From contig CAIIXF020000011.1 in the NCBI GenBank assembly GCA_903813345.2, positions 36,760,062 to 36,824,061 on the forward strand: DNA of 64,000 nucleotides, in the 5' to 3' direction. Under the pieces are notes generated by a model. That model had not been told where the DNA came from and did not search any database. It saw only the letters and a list, made by a program, of their open reading frames with translations. Shown here piece after piece: positions 1 to 13,400 of the stretch. Position 1 is the first letter of the stretch. Each line of letters opens with the position of its first letter. The position numbers and the translations under genes are program-made. The stretch comes from Owenia fusiformis (taxonomy: Eukaryota > Annelida > Polychaeta > Sabellida > Oweniidae).

Positions 1-1440
1 AAGTTGAACGTATAAGTGGTTTTCCTGGAATTTTGATGACAAGATTTGTTGAAAAATTCAAAATGGCCGCCACGTAGTTTACCCAGCATGCCCTTAACCT
101 AATCAGATCTTGGCACTAGTCTGCTTTTGCATGTGTTAAAGTTCAAGTTGAACAGGTTAGCGGGTTTCTTGGAATTTTGATGACAAGAATTGATTTGTAG
201 TCTCAAACTTTGAGAAACTTGGATAACATCATTTGTGACCTAGTTTAATGACCTTGACCTTCGACCTTGAAAATTTTACTTTTTCAGACCTCAGTAGGTG
301 TTTTGTAATTAAGCTGACCTAAATTTAAATCCAAAATATCAATTTAGAAAATCAACTTTTTTTACCTTTTCAAGGTCACTGAAGGTGAATGAAAGGTCAA
401 ATCTGAAATCTAAGGTCAGATTTGAACTTCTGAGAACTTGTAGATGTTTTTTAAAAAAAATTTGGTCAATTTGGAGCAAGTTGAAAAATTCAAAATGGCC
501 GCCAAATTGAAAAATTCAAAATGGCCACCATGTAATTCAGCCAGCATACCCAAAACCTAATCAGATCTTGGCAATAGTCTGCTCTTGCATCTGTAAAAAT
601 TTCAAGTTGAACGGATAAGTGGTTTTCCTGAAATTTTGATGACAAGATTTGTTGAAAAATTCAAAATGGCCGCCACGTAGTTTACCCAGCATGCCCTTAA
701 CCTAATCAGATCTTGGCACTAGTCTGCTATTGCATGTGTAAAAAGTTCAAGTTGAACAGGTTTGCGGGTTTCTTGGAATTTTGATGACAAGAATTGATTT
801 GTAGTCTCAAACTTTGAGAAACTTGGATAACATCATTTGTGACCTAGTTTAATGACCTTGACCTTCGACCTTGAAAATTTCACTTTTTCAGACCTCAGTA
901 GGTGTTTTGTAATTAAGCTGACCTAAATTTAAATCCAAAATATCAATTTAGAAAATCAACTTTTTTGACCTTTTCAAGGTCACTGAAGGTGAATGAAAGG
1001 TCAAATCTGAAATCTAAGGTCAGGTTTGAACTTCTGAGAACTTGTAGATGTTTTTAAAAAAAAATTTAGTCAATTTGGAGCAAGTTGAAAAATTCAAAAT
1101 GGCCGCCAAATTGAAAAATTCAAAATGGCCACCATGTAATTCAGCCAGCATACCCAAAACCTAATCAGATCTTGGCAATAGTCTGCTCTTGCATCTGTAA
1201 AAATTTCAAGTTGAACGGATAAGTGGTTTTCCTGGAATTTTGATGACAAGATTTGTTAAAAAATTCAAAATGGCCGCCACGTAGTTTACCCAGCATGCCC
1301 TTAACCTAATCAGATCTTGGTACTAGTCTGCTCTTGCATCTGTAAAAATTTCAAGTTGAACAGGTAAGCAGTTATCCTTGAAATTTGATGACAAGATGTG
1401 GTTTATGTCCCGCCCGCCCGACCGCCCGCCCGCCCGCCCA
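1..1440. repeat. Tandem array with about 603-bp unit ending in a GCCC microsatellite
   Basis: The segment starting aagttgaacg at position 1 recurs at 604 and 1208, about 2.3 copies with few differences. Each unit contains aattcaaaatggccgcca motifs. The array ends in a (GCCC)n run at 1410-1440, followed by acagcacaagacgacgac and a short hairpin (gcactttttcaaagtgc). A diverged single copy of the terminal part is at 30429-30647. Confidence 0.85.
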
Positions 1441-4400
1441 ACAGCACAAGACGACGACAATATAGCACTTTTTCAAAGTGCGATAAAAAACATTTATAAA
1501 ATCATAGACATGTATTTGTCAGTGGTTTAACACGATAACCTACTTTGGGATTTCTTAAATTGTCCTTTATGACACCCTTAACATGACACCTTAAACACCA
1601 TTAACATGACTCTATTTGACACAAGAAGCCCTATCTGTCTGTGAGGTCATCTACAAGATATTAATTAAGATCCAAGAACCTATTTTGGGGAAATCTCTTC
1701 ATTAACTTAATGGTCATAACACTTAATTTTAGTAAGCATAAGATGTCCACGTGACCTAGCTGTTTGAGTGTTATCGCATAAGATGTCCACGTGACCTAGC
1801 TGTTTGAGTGTTATCGCATAAGATGTCCACGTGACCTAGCTGTTTGAGTGTTATCGCATAAGATGTCCACGTGACCTACCTGTTTGAGTGTTATCGCATA
1901 AGAAATCCACGTGACCTACCTGTTTGAGTGTGACCGCCAGTTGACTCTCAACATGAGGGATTTCAAGGAGTTGTCCCAGCTTTTTAAAGACTTTGTTTTG
2001 GATCTCGTCATTCCCCTTTACCAGCCCCCTCAACAGCTTAAGGCCCATCATCTTCATTGACCTCTGAGGTTTTGACTGGAATAAAGTAATATTAACCAGT
2101 ACTGAATACAGGGTGTCCCATCACCTTCATTGACCTCTGGGGTTTTGACTGGAATAAAGTAATATTAACCAGTACTGAATACAGGGTGTCCCATCACCTT
2201 CATTGACCTCTGGGGTTTTGACTGGAATAAAGTAATATTAAAGTAATATTAACCAATATTGAATACAGGGTGACCCATGAGCAGTTATTATGATGCTTCA
2301 TAATTGTGTGTATACCAATCACAAATTGACCATTCTTTTTTAAAATGTAAAAATACAATAAAATTAAGCTAAAATTAAGCTCACACTTGCAACTTGTATA
2401 TAGGAAATTGATATTTCGTCAACAATTAAGAAATAAGACTTTAATAACGAAATAAGACTTTAATAACAAAAAAAATCAACCAAAAAGGCGCCTTAATTTG
2501 ACTTACTATCGTGTCATAGTCCATGGTAAGCATTGTAAAGAGAAGGTCAAGGACACCATGACAAAGCATGATGTTCTGGTTCACTGGATGTCCAATATTT
2601 GGGTCATCTCTGAATGAACAGCATCTTAAATAGAAACATCAAAGTAAATATGCAGAAAATGATCATTTATTTTAAATTGATAACTATCATAATATAATTT
2701 CATGTATATGTACATCATATACATCATTGGTTGCAAAACCTGCCCTTCGGGGCATCAACAATGATTCATGGTATTATAAAGTACATCCAATAAATGAATA
2801 TGTCTTTTTGTGTATGGTCAATTGGTCTTATCTCGATATTTTTTGGACTTCGTGGAGCGGATTGGGAGCTTACTAAATATGGAGATATAGTCAGTGCATG
2901 TAATTAGTTAAAATACTTACTCGAGATATCTGAAGAATATTTCTTCAACTTTGAATGCCTGTTTGTCGTTGAGGCGGATCCTTGAGAGGTTACGTAACAA
3001 TGGGTTTTGGTTTTGTACCTCTCTGTGGACTGAACATGAATCAAGTGTAGTGAATACCTGAGAGAATATTCAACACAGAATTAGCATTACATGGGTATAA
3101 AATTCTGAAAATCAAGAAGACATTACTGCTCATATTATATTGTTGCCTACTCTATCAGAGATTCACAAAAATTACATCTCATATTTATTTTCTATGTATA
3201 TAATTAAAATATAATTTTGGTATTGCTCGGGGGAAACAATAAAACCCTTGAAAATTAATTAAGAGTTGTTTGAATAATCCCGGTTTTTCTGTCGAGAATA
3301 ATCAGTAAAGATCACAACTCGTTAATAAAAAAATATCGCCGAATATAATTTTATATATTACCTGAGTGGTAGTAAGCTTGGTAAACATGTCAGTCTTTGA
3401 AGAATAGAATTTTGTAAGCATCATCAAAGCCTTTGTTACCATCTTGTCCTGTTTGTAGTTTGCCAAATCCTGAAAAAATCACTCGTCTACAGTCCAATAT
3501 TCTTTCAAGATTTTTATCAAGTGGATGCAAAATTCTATTTTTCACAAATTATCTACCAAATCTGGTCAAAATATGCTGATATTTTCATTATTGTTGGTGC
3601 ACATAGATTTTCAGGATGCAGCACCCACCTGCTGTAATACTAGGGTGATTACTGCAACCTATTACAAGATTTTGAGAAAGTGTTCAATTGGGTATATTTC
3701 AATATACAATGTATGGGGACACTGGATTTAAATGCAATACAATGATTCCAACTATTGCAGAGAGTGTTTTACTCTGACCTCAAAAGCCTGGTCTTATATT
3801 ACAATTCAAAAATTTAGGGAGATTTGTGACAAACATGGTGAGCAAAAAAATGTTACCCGCATTATATTCCAATGTCAATTCAGAATGAGTAACATATTTC
3901 ATTTCTTATTTAATTATGTGTCTCAAATTTATTCTTAACATACCAGGAGAATGTTCGTAAGTTGCGCCTCATTGAAGTACGCTGACTTGTCAAATACATC
4001 TTTGATGACACCAAATGCCCTCTTTTGTTGACGTTTCATTTTCCTGAAAAGACAATAATTAATTTGCTGGAAAAAATGGTCATTGTTTTTCAGAAAACAA
4101 AAATTATTTGTCTGAAAAAAAAATCTTTCGGTGAACATAACCATTAAATGTAGAGTATATATTTACTTATCCTATGACAAGTGAGGTTTCAGGCACATAA
4201 CAGCGGGATATAAAATCGATATCTTGGAGGAGCGGGACATATATATATATATCCCGCTGTATATATCTCCCGCACCAATATTCCCGGGAAAACGTTTTCG
4301 CTCGGTGTAGAAACAGTCAAAATTCGTTAGAATATCTCACTATAGCGAAACTACCAAAATGGAAGCAGACGGCGGTAGATATTTTCTTGAACCAAAACGT

Positions 4401-7400
4401 CAAATAAACGACAAATAAAATCAACATTAGTTTAAAAAGTTCAAAATATTTTCAATTTATCAGTTGAGGGAATAATCAATGTCTCATAGATAAAAGTCAC
4501 TTGTCATAGGATAAATTAGTTATGTGATGCTCGGTTTTGGATATGGGGTATATCCCTCGGGAAATATGATATCTTACCTCGTGCCCTCCGGGACCTCGGT
4601 AAGATATCAATATTTACCTCGGGATATACCCCATATCCAAAACCTCCCATAACATAACCCTCATATATCTTCAGTCATTCTCAGATAGCCTACAGTATAT
4701 AAACTGAAAAATTCTTACGAGCTGGTATCCAAGGGATCAAACTGCTCAAACAACAGCGGACTCAGTGGATGTTTTTTCTTCTTAACCGCCAAAGACAGCT
4801 CTGTTTCTTTGAAGTAAACTATGAAAGCATCCAAGCGTGTCTTATTCTGGTATTTGAAGATCATATCCAAGACTTCCATTGCTTGAAACTTGGCCTCCAT
4901 AATAACACGATTGTCTTTGTCTGCTTCATAGCGGTCTTTATCTTGGTATAATTTCACCGCTTTTTTCGCCTCTTTTGAATATCCAGATCCTGGAAGAGCA
5001 TCAATGATATTCTCTTGAAAAGGTACATTTTGCAATATTGAACTATCATGTATTCACAAAAAATAACAGACTATTTTACGCACATGCACTCGAAGAAAAT
5101 GAACTTAATTACATCTACCTGTTGCCTTGTCTTTAGGAAAGGGTTTGTCATGGCGACCATCGAGTAGGTGTAGCAACGGTTTTTGTAATTTATGTATCTC
5201 TTCTACGTCACCATAGTATCCAAACTTTATGAGGTTGTATAGCAACCGTAATACCTACAATGTACAGTATATAGGGTGTTTCACTTTTCAACTTTTTTTA
5301 TTAACATGGTAGCGAATGGGCATCAGAAAATGTGGTAGGGGGAGGTCTAAACGTCAACGGATTCAACTGAAATTTTTTGTGCTTGCTTGACCAGCCGGGC
5401 AAAACTCCATCTTGATCCGGAAAAAAAGTTGAAAAGTGAAACACCCTAGTACAGTATTAAGTATCTTATTTGAGCAATGCATTTATCATATGCATGGGCT
5501 TTCAACTAGAATTATTGAAAGCCCATGTCATATGCAAGCACAGACAGGGCTCAAGCAGATATGCAAGACTGTCATTTTGCAGTGAATTTCTTACTTGAGC
5601 AATGAGTTTATTTCTTCCAGTTTCACTGGCAATCATCTCCTGATTCTCTTCAAGGAAGTTAGAGATCCAGTCATGTACCACTGGAAACACCGTCATCAAG
5701 TCTCCTGAAGTCTGAAAAATTAACATAGCATAAAGCATCTGGAATTCATTGGAGAGTCAGGAGTCTGCAGAGACAAAGAAGGCACAATTGCATTGAATGA
5801 CATGCTTGGAGTTTGAATTCATATTTAAAAGAATTCTACATTTCGGTAGCATCCAGCAAGAATAGATTTTCAACATTTAAGAATGCTTTCGTGACAAATT
5901 GTTGTGTTTGGTATCCAATCTGATCTTGTATTTCTTTCAAATTCAAGGTCACCTGCACTCTGAGCCATCAAACTACCAACACCCATAACGTTTTCATGTG
6001 GGATAATTACAATAACAGAAACGGAAAAAATATAAGATCAAACTATCAATCAAATTATAAGAAAAAAATTATAAGAAAAAAATTATTGTAAGAAAATAAT
6101 GTAGATTAACTTACTGCAATAGATCCTCCAAATTGAGCAACAGTCTGGAAAACAACATTTATTCCATATAACACTCTTTTATACTCTACAGAAGTAAAAA
6201 ATGCCAAATTCTCTATATTAAGTGAAATATGATAGGTTCGTTAATCTATTTGTCAAGAACATCACATGTTTTAATCTTGCACGAAGTCTCGAAGCAAGAA
6301 TAATATCAAATGTAATTTCAATTCCTTTTTGATTTTCATGAAATGTAATTCCAAATCAAGATGATAAGAATTTGTTTTGGCTCTTAAAGTTACAAAAATG
6401 ATAATGGTTGTCAATGAAATTAAAAATACAACTGAAAATTAAAGACTATTTCTACCTGTGAAACCCTAGGTTTTGTTTCCTCCATACCAATGTCATCGAA
6501 GGCAAATGCCACATTAGCATACTCAACCACAGGGTAATTGTCACCAACATCCACAAACATGTCTGTAAAGAAAAAGAATCCTTTATTTTTCTAAGGAATT
6601 TTCCAAAGGAAAAATAATAAGTTAGGTATAAACTTAAGTTTAGTAAGGTATAAACTCAATTATGGGCAAAATTACTTAAATCACTAATTCAATGTCAAAT
6701 CTACCAGTTTCTCGCCAAATTCAGACATCTTGAGAAAGACAAAATATTTTATACCTACAACAAAATTCTTTTTTTAAGATTTCTAGAAAATTGGAAAGAA
6801 ACGTACACATCATCAAACTACAATTAATTTGAAGCATTTTTTATTAAACAAGTTTGGTCAGCCTGCCAAAATATATGAATATTTACCTATAATGATCCTG
6901 CAATATTCTGCTCTCACTTCATCAGGAAGCTGTGTGGATTCTAGTGCAATGAACGCTTCCTCCCAGCCAAGGTAGTTCATTTCATAGGTTATCAACCGAA
7001 TCACCTCCATGTTACGTCCCTGAAATAGGATATTAATTTTTCTCTATTTCAGTTAATAATGAACTACAGTGTACATCTGCAACATACAGCAAACCCCTTA
7101 AAGTTAACACTATAAGGGCAATGAATATATTGGTCGAGTTTAGGAAATATTCATCTTAGAGAGGTGAATTTTAAAATATGAAAGCCAATGAGAAAATAGA
7201 AATCTGGCTTGTAAAGTGTTCATGTTACAGAAGTGTTCGCCTTAGTAATCTAATCTTCATATAAACTTTTGCTATAAAGTAAAATACCGTTACCTTAAAA
7301 TCAAAGTGCCTTGCAATATGTTACTATGACAACATTGTCCGTAACAGTAGAACTCATTGATCAAAAATGTGCTCGTTTTGGAAAACTGACACGTGAGTTT

Positions 7401-10400
7401 ACTTACATAGCACAGCTGTCTGCAAAGCTCCACTTGGTACTTGAAGAACATATGTCTGTCCCTGTTGTAGTCAGCGGATGTTTCGTCAATAACCTCCCTT
7501 GCTGGAGTCCAACTCTTGCCGTTATCCCATGAAACATAGATCACATTCATCTGGCGTTTGATTGACTGCCCTCTGGATGTCAAAAAGAGGCTCTTGTCGC
7601 GTTTAAGCCATCGTTCTGCGATGAAGTTTTGGTTGTGTCGTATTGGACGCTGATTACAAACACAGAGTGAACTGAGGAGGTCAAGGTAGCGATAGTTCTG
7701 AAAATGATGAGTTGAAAGATAATGTTATCAATGTTGTAAAATAAGACAATTATTAAAAGTGTTCATTTATTAGTTTTGATTCAACTCTGTTATTTAGAAA
7801 AATATCATAGGTGACCAAACTTTGACCTATTACAAGTGTACCACAGACCCTAATCCATCCAAGCAATATGTAGTTATGTCAACAGATATGCCAATTAGTT
7901 TGAAACACAAGTTTCTATGGTATGTATTACTCACTAATATCATATAATATACAGAGCATCATTATATTCTATGTACATGTGTACTACTCACAGAGTTGTT
8001 CTTTAACAGTGCAAGAATTTTCTCAATCTGACTAAAGTTGACACGCTTTACAATCTTCTCACTGTCACGTATCAACTCTGCTAACATCTGGGTTACATTT
8101 AACCCAATTTCCCCCTGTAAAGAAATAAAGCATTATGCAAGTATTTAGAGCAAAAAGAAACAAATGCCCAAGTACAACAAAGAACAATAGCAAAAGGTAG
8201 ATGAAATGTGCATGTTTAGATACAACTATATGATATACCAAGAAAATATTTACCCTAAGGGTCATCTGAGACTGAAAGAAGTCAATAAACTGCGCCACAT
8301 AGAGTGAATTCTTTCTACTTCCACCCTCCAGATAGGCATTAATGACAGTGTAGGCAGACTTGAAAACCTGAGTCAGGGGTCCCTTGTCTGGGATTTCTTT
8401 CATTGGACACTGTAACATCTCCACGATCATGTCAATCAACTGCAATACATTGATAAATACATGTATAGTAAAATATGTTTTATTCATTCAATTTTCAAAT
8501 ACACCTAAGTAAATACAGTATACAATTGTTGACCTCTCCAGACTCTCTGTATTCGGCACATCACGGCATACTCATTAGTAAATTAATGTTAATTTTACGC
8601 TTCTATTTGTATTTTTGCTATACTTGTAGTCTAGTAAAGTCAAAAAATATCACTTTCATCAACGTTTACGAAATGTCCGTCTACCATGTTTTTTCTGTAA
8701 ATATTATGACGTCATGAAACTTTTTTTTTCAAAAGTAGCGGTCAACAGTACCTAGTAGCGGTCAACAGTACATATTGTTAGTACCTCAGTTGAAATACTC
8801 AATTTTGATTGGTCAACGAGCGGTGAATAATTTTAACTGTACACCGCGCAATGCATTGCCGGTGAATAATATTCCCAGCATTCCACTAAAATGACGTCAT
8901 TATCAAACGATAAAATGGCCGCCGCTAGCACTAGCCGTTTCAAAAATGTTGAAGATGAGGATATTATTAGTCTCTTAGAGAGTAAAGACAGTCAAAATAC
9001 GAAGAAAAATCTAAAACTTTGTACAAAACTTTTAGTGGACTTCGCCCAGGAGAGTAATTTGACTCCATTGAGTGAACTTACTGCCGTGGCAGATGTAGAT
9101 AATTTTTTGAAAAAGTTTTACGTTGGTATTAGAAAAAAAGACGGTGGACTTTATAAGTTGAAATCATTTCAGCTTCTTAAATGGAGAGTGGCACGATACA
9201 TCAGAGAGACACTTAAGATGGACATTACCAAGTCTGAATTCAAGGCATCAAAATAAATTATTTCATGATTATAATATCAAAATAGCATATTGTGTTTGAA
9301 ATACAACATGAACGTCTCGAGGGTCTGGATCCAACTTCAAGTCAACTTCAAGGGTCAGAAAAATCTAAGATATTCTTCGGACTAACAAAACAATTATAGA
9401 CCTCTCCATTCGGTTTACTGTCAAAATTATATGCCTCGACTGTAAACTTGGACCTACGGTCTCGGTTTACAGTCTCGGGATATAATTTTGACAGTAAACC
9501 TCTGGAGAGGTCAATAATTGTATATTGTTGACCGCTAATCAACCAATCAGAATCGAGTATTTCAGTTGAGGTATACGTACTAAGAATAAAATATGTTTTA
9601 TTCATGCAATTTTCAAATACATCTGTAAAATACATACATGTTTTATTCATGCAATTTTCAAATACATCTAAATAAATACAGTAAGATATGTTCTATTCAA
9701 GCAATTTTCAAATATTTCATACTTTAGAGTACAAACATTTTTCAATTCAATATAGTGCTACGGCCTAGGCGATTTGTGTCCAAAACACCTAGATTCAACC
9801 TGACTTTAGATTCTTGTAGGGGACCCCAAGGCAAGTAAAAAAAAGTTTGTGAACCCTTGCAAAGCAGGCTCAAAAGTGCTGAGTCAGCAAATATTATCAT
9901 TCTCGAGTCGGAGTTTGACCATATGCTTGAAACTATTTAATATCTCATTTCAGGATGTTGCAATTGTAATGAAACATTGTTAGTATATCAATAAGGCATG
10001 TATGAAGAATTCCTGAAAGTTTGGGTCTTATCCAACAAAATTTGGTAGAGATATGGGATAATTTGTCCCTAAAAGTACATAATTTCTTCTCAAAATTTCT
10101 TAATCAGTCGATAGTTAATCAGTCATTTAAAAAACAGTAAGAGCCTATGGTGTATAAAACCTGATTAAAAACTTCACTGATGATGTTAGCAAATATTTCT
10201 TGCATAAGTTTCAATAAAAAGTGCATGCATCTATTTTTTCTGATTTTTCTCTTAACCTTCCCTTAAAAATTCAAGAAAGGGGGCGTGGCACCTTACACTT
10301 CAGTTGTTGAACTTTTTGCTAGGGTCAAATAGAAAATATGTATCATTATAGCAAAAAGTGTTATTCTAAATAAATCTTAACACAATATGTGACATCATAA

Positions 10401-13400
10401 TATGCTAAACATATTCATTATCTATCATTTTATATTTTTTACAGCTTATCATTGCCATAAACCATAAAACCATTTAGGGCATGTGTGGTCAGCAATTGGA
10501 AATACATGTATGTGTACTAATAACATTTTTCAAAACTGTATTTCGGGTGCCATTCTTTCCAAATGTTGTTCATGTAGTTATAGTTTATGTTTATGAATGA
10601 TAGCACTTCCCATCATAGGTTTGGCAACTCAAACCCCTTTGAATCACTTATTAAAGTCTGTTTATTTTTGGCATATGAAATCGAAGTATCTGAAATATGG
10701 TAATAAGGAACATAATCAAGTTTTAAACATTGACAGACTTTGATATGCTATCATATAATAACTTCCAGTTGCCAAATTTATGGAGGGGGTGTACATGCTT
10801 TATAGTATAGGGTCCATGTAAACATGTAAACTGCAACGGGACTCCTATTGTTGCTGCAAATAATTAGCTATATAATAACAAATTGTAACACTACAAATGA
10901 TTAAGAGCCAGAGTTTCTCAGAGCCTGGTTGCAGTTTGCACACTTTGTATTGTATATATGTCATAAATTGTTTAGTTGTAGTCTGTAGAACATAACAAGA
11001 TGTGTATGTTTTGTTTATGTCAAAATAATACATCTTGTCCATAGGCTTAGCCAGGGGGTGCAATGGGATCGCACCCCCCCCCCCCCCATGACCAATAAAA
11101 ATATAACCATGAGATAGAAGAGTTTTAAAATGCTTTTTATATTTTAAGCTTCTAGCCCTATTTTGAAGGAAGTTGAATCAAGATTTGTAAAATTCAAGAT
11201 AGATCTTAATTTTTAGCCTTTTTTATGCCACAGTTGCATCCCCCTGACTGAAAACCGAAAATGTTTTGGCGATCAAACCCCCATTGAACCAAAGCTGGCT
11301 TCGCCCCTATTGTCCCTAAGGAATTGGAGATAATGTTTCACTGCTAGTCTAGCACCCGATACTTCACATAGTATCAAGGGAATTGATTGTACTTTGTACA
11401 GAAAATAATTGTATCCCTAGCTGTAGATAGAAGAGTTAAGAAACCCCAGCAAAGTCATCACCTCCATAGTAAGCATTTAATGGAGCTTATTAGCATCTTC
11501 GACTTCCATGTTATTATACAGTTGGAGCAATTGAAACCTTGAAAATCAAGATGGCTAATTATCAAAATTTCAATCTTAAATGGGTTCTCATTTGCTTCTA
11601 CCACCTTGATTATGCTTTGTACAGATGAATCATTATTCCTGGAGCAGCATGATCGACAGTAAGTGTTACACAGTATATGGCATACATTCATGATTGCGCA
11701 GTATTTGTGATACAGGTGAATATGCCATACTCACCTGCAGTGTATGGCATATTCTGCTGGTGGGTATGCAATATTCCGCAGTGAATATGCGATACATTGA
11801 TTTCAGTGAATACCCGATACTCACCTGCGGAATATGTCATACTCACTTGCGGAATATGCCATATACTGCAGGTGAGTATGACATATACTGCAGTCCAAAA
11901 CGTGAAACAGAAAGCCTTGATTTGATTGGTTGCAAGAATCGACTCTAAATGAAAAACTACGCTGGATTATAGTTAGTGCGTCTAGTACTAATGTATCAAT
12001 CCTGGATTGATTGAGTAAGTTTATTGCACAAGATTGGTGACTGATACTTCTGCTAAGTTAATATATTCTAAGTTAATATATTTGATACACAGTGCTGTTG
12101 ATTCAGTAATCATTATAATAATTTATAATGTTTAACTTGTTCGTTCAATCTAAGCAATTGACAATTGCGTACTTCCATATCACATTCTCATTTGTTACTG
12201 TGTATGCCATATACCGCAGGTGAATCTGTCATACACCGCAAGTGAATATGCCATATTCATTGCGGAATATGACATATTTTTGTATCGTGATTACCACATA
12301 ACAGTAAGTTCCAGTTTTTGTTCCCTGCTAACTGTTATAGTACGTAATAAGCTACTGACTGATAATATCTTGGGATCAACCCCTTTATAAACCTATTCAC
12401 CCGAGTTAAAGATATTCAATCCAAGGCCAAGTGACCATGGAATGGCTTATCCCTGAGGATCCTATGGATTCTGTAGTGACATGTAGTCATGAATTGAATG
12501 CAGGAGAAAAAGTTTATTTGAAGAATATGAATGGCACTGGCCCGCTCAGTTCGTGTAAAACTAAAATAGCTTTAGCAGACAAGTGAAATCGGTCCAAATA
12601 ATCCCGCTCTTACAAAGTTTTGACAACTTTTCCTTTTTAACGATTTGATGAATGTAAACGAAGGAAGTTACTTCGCTAAAGCCTAACATACACCAATACG
12701 GCATGGTGGGACCTTCATTGATTTAACATTGGGTGGGACCTCATGGAAATCTGTTGGACTTCATTGAGCTTTGCCCGATGGAACTCCTTCGGATTCCTTG
12801 GGATTTTCCCCATGAAGACCCATTGAGTCTCATAAGATTCGATTGGGTATCATTTGGCGAAGTCCCACTGAGAATGAACCTATTCATTCTTTCCATTGGG
12901 CATCGTGGGACTTTTGATCATGGGATGTGTCAGCTAACTTGGGATCAAAATGACCTTGACAAAACCTTTTAAACTAAATTACATCATTTCCGTGAGACTC
13001 GATGGGATATGGAGGGACTCGATGAGACTCCATGGGGCAAAGTTAACAAGGTCTCGTGGGACTCGATATGGCATAGTGGGACTTGATGGGGCGAGTGGGA
13101 TTCTGCACCATTGGAATATGTTGGCCTTAGGACCAAACTCGCGTAATGTCACATATCATATAAGTAATGTCAACAAACCCAGTGCCACGGAATTGATCAC
13201 TGTCTTTGAGAGAATGTAAGGCACTATTATTTCCTTTGGCTTCAGGTTTCTACAACTAAACAATTTATGACACATATAATATTTATACACCCCTCTATAA
13301 TGTTTGCAACTGCAAGTTTTCATATGATTACATATTAAGGTCTGTCAATGTTTGAACCTTGATTTTGTTCCTTATTGCTTTATTCCAAAAGCTTGATGTC

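Noticed and set aside
8706-8715. TGACGTCA sites (8707, 8892, 60207) as CRE promoters
   Set aside because: Eight-base palindromes alone do not show regulation; the first two lie within an inverted-repeat element.
9348-9650. Minus-strand 100-codon ORF
   Set aside because: Runs through the palindrome and tandem units at the edge of the Crypton-like element; composition reflects the repeats.
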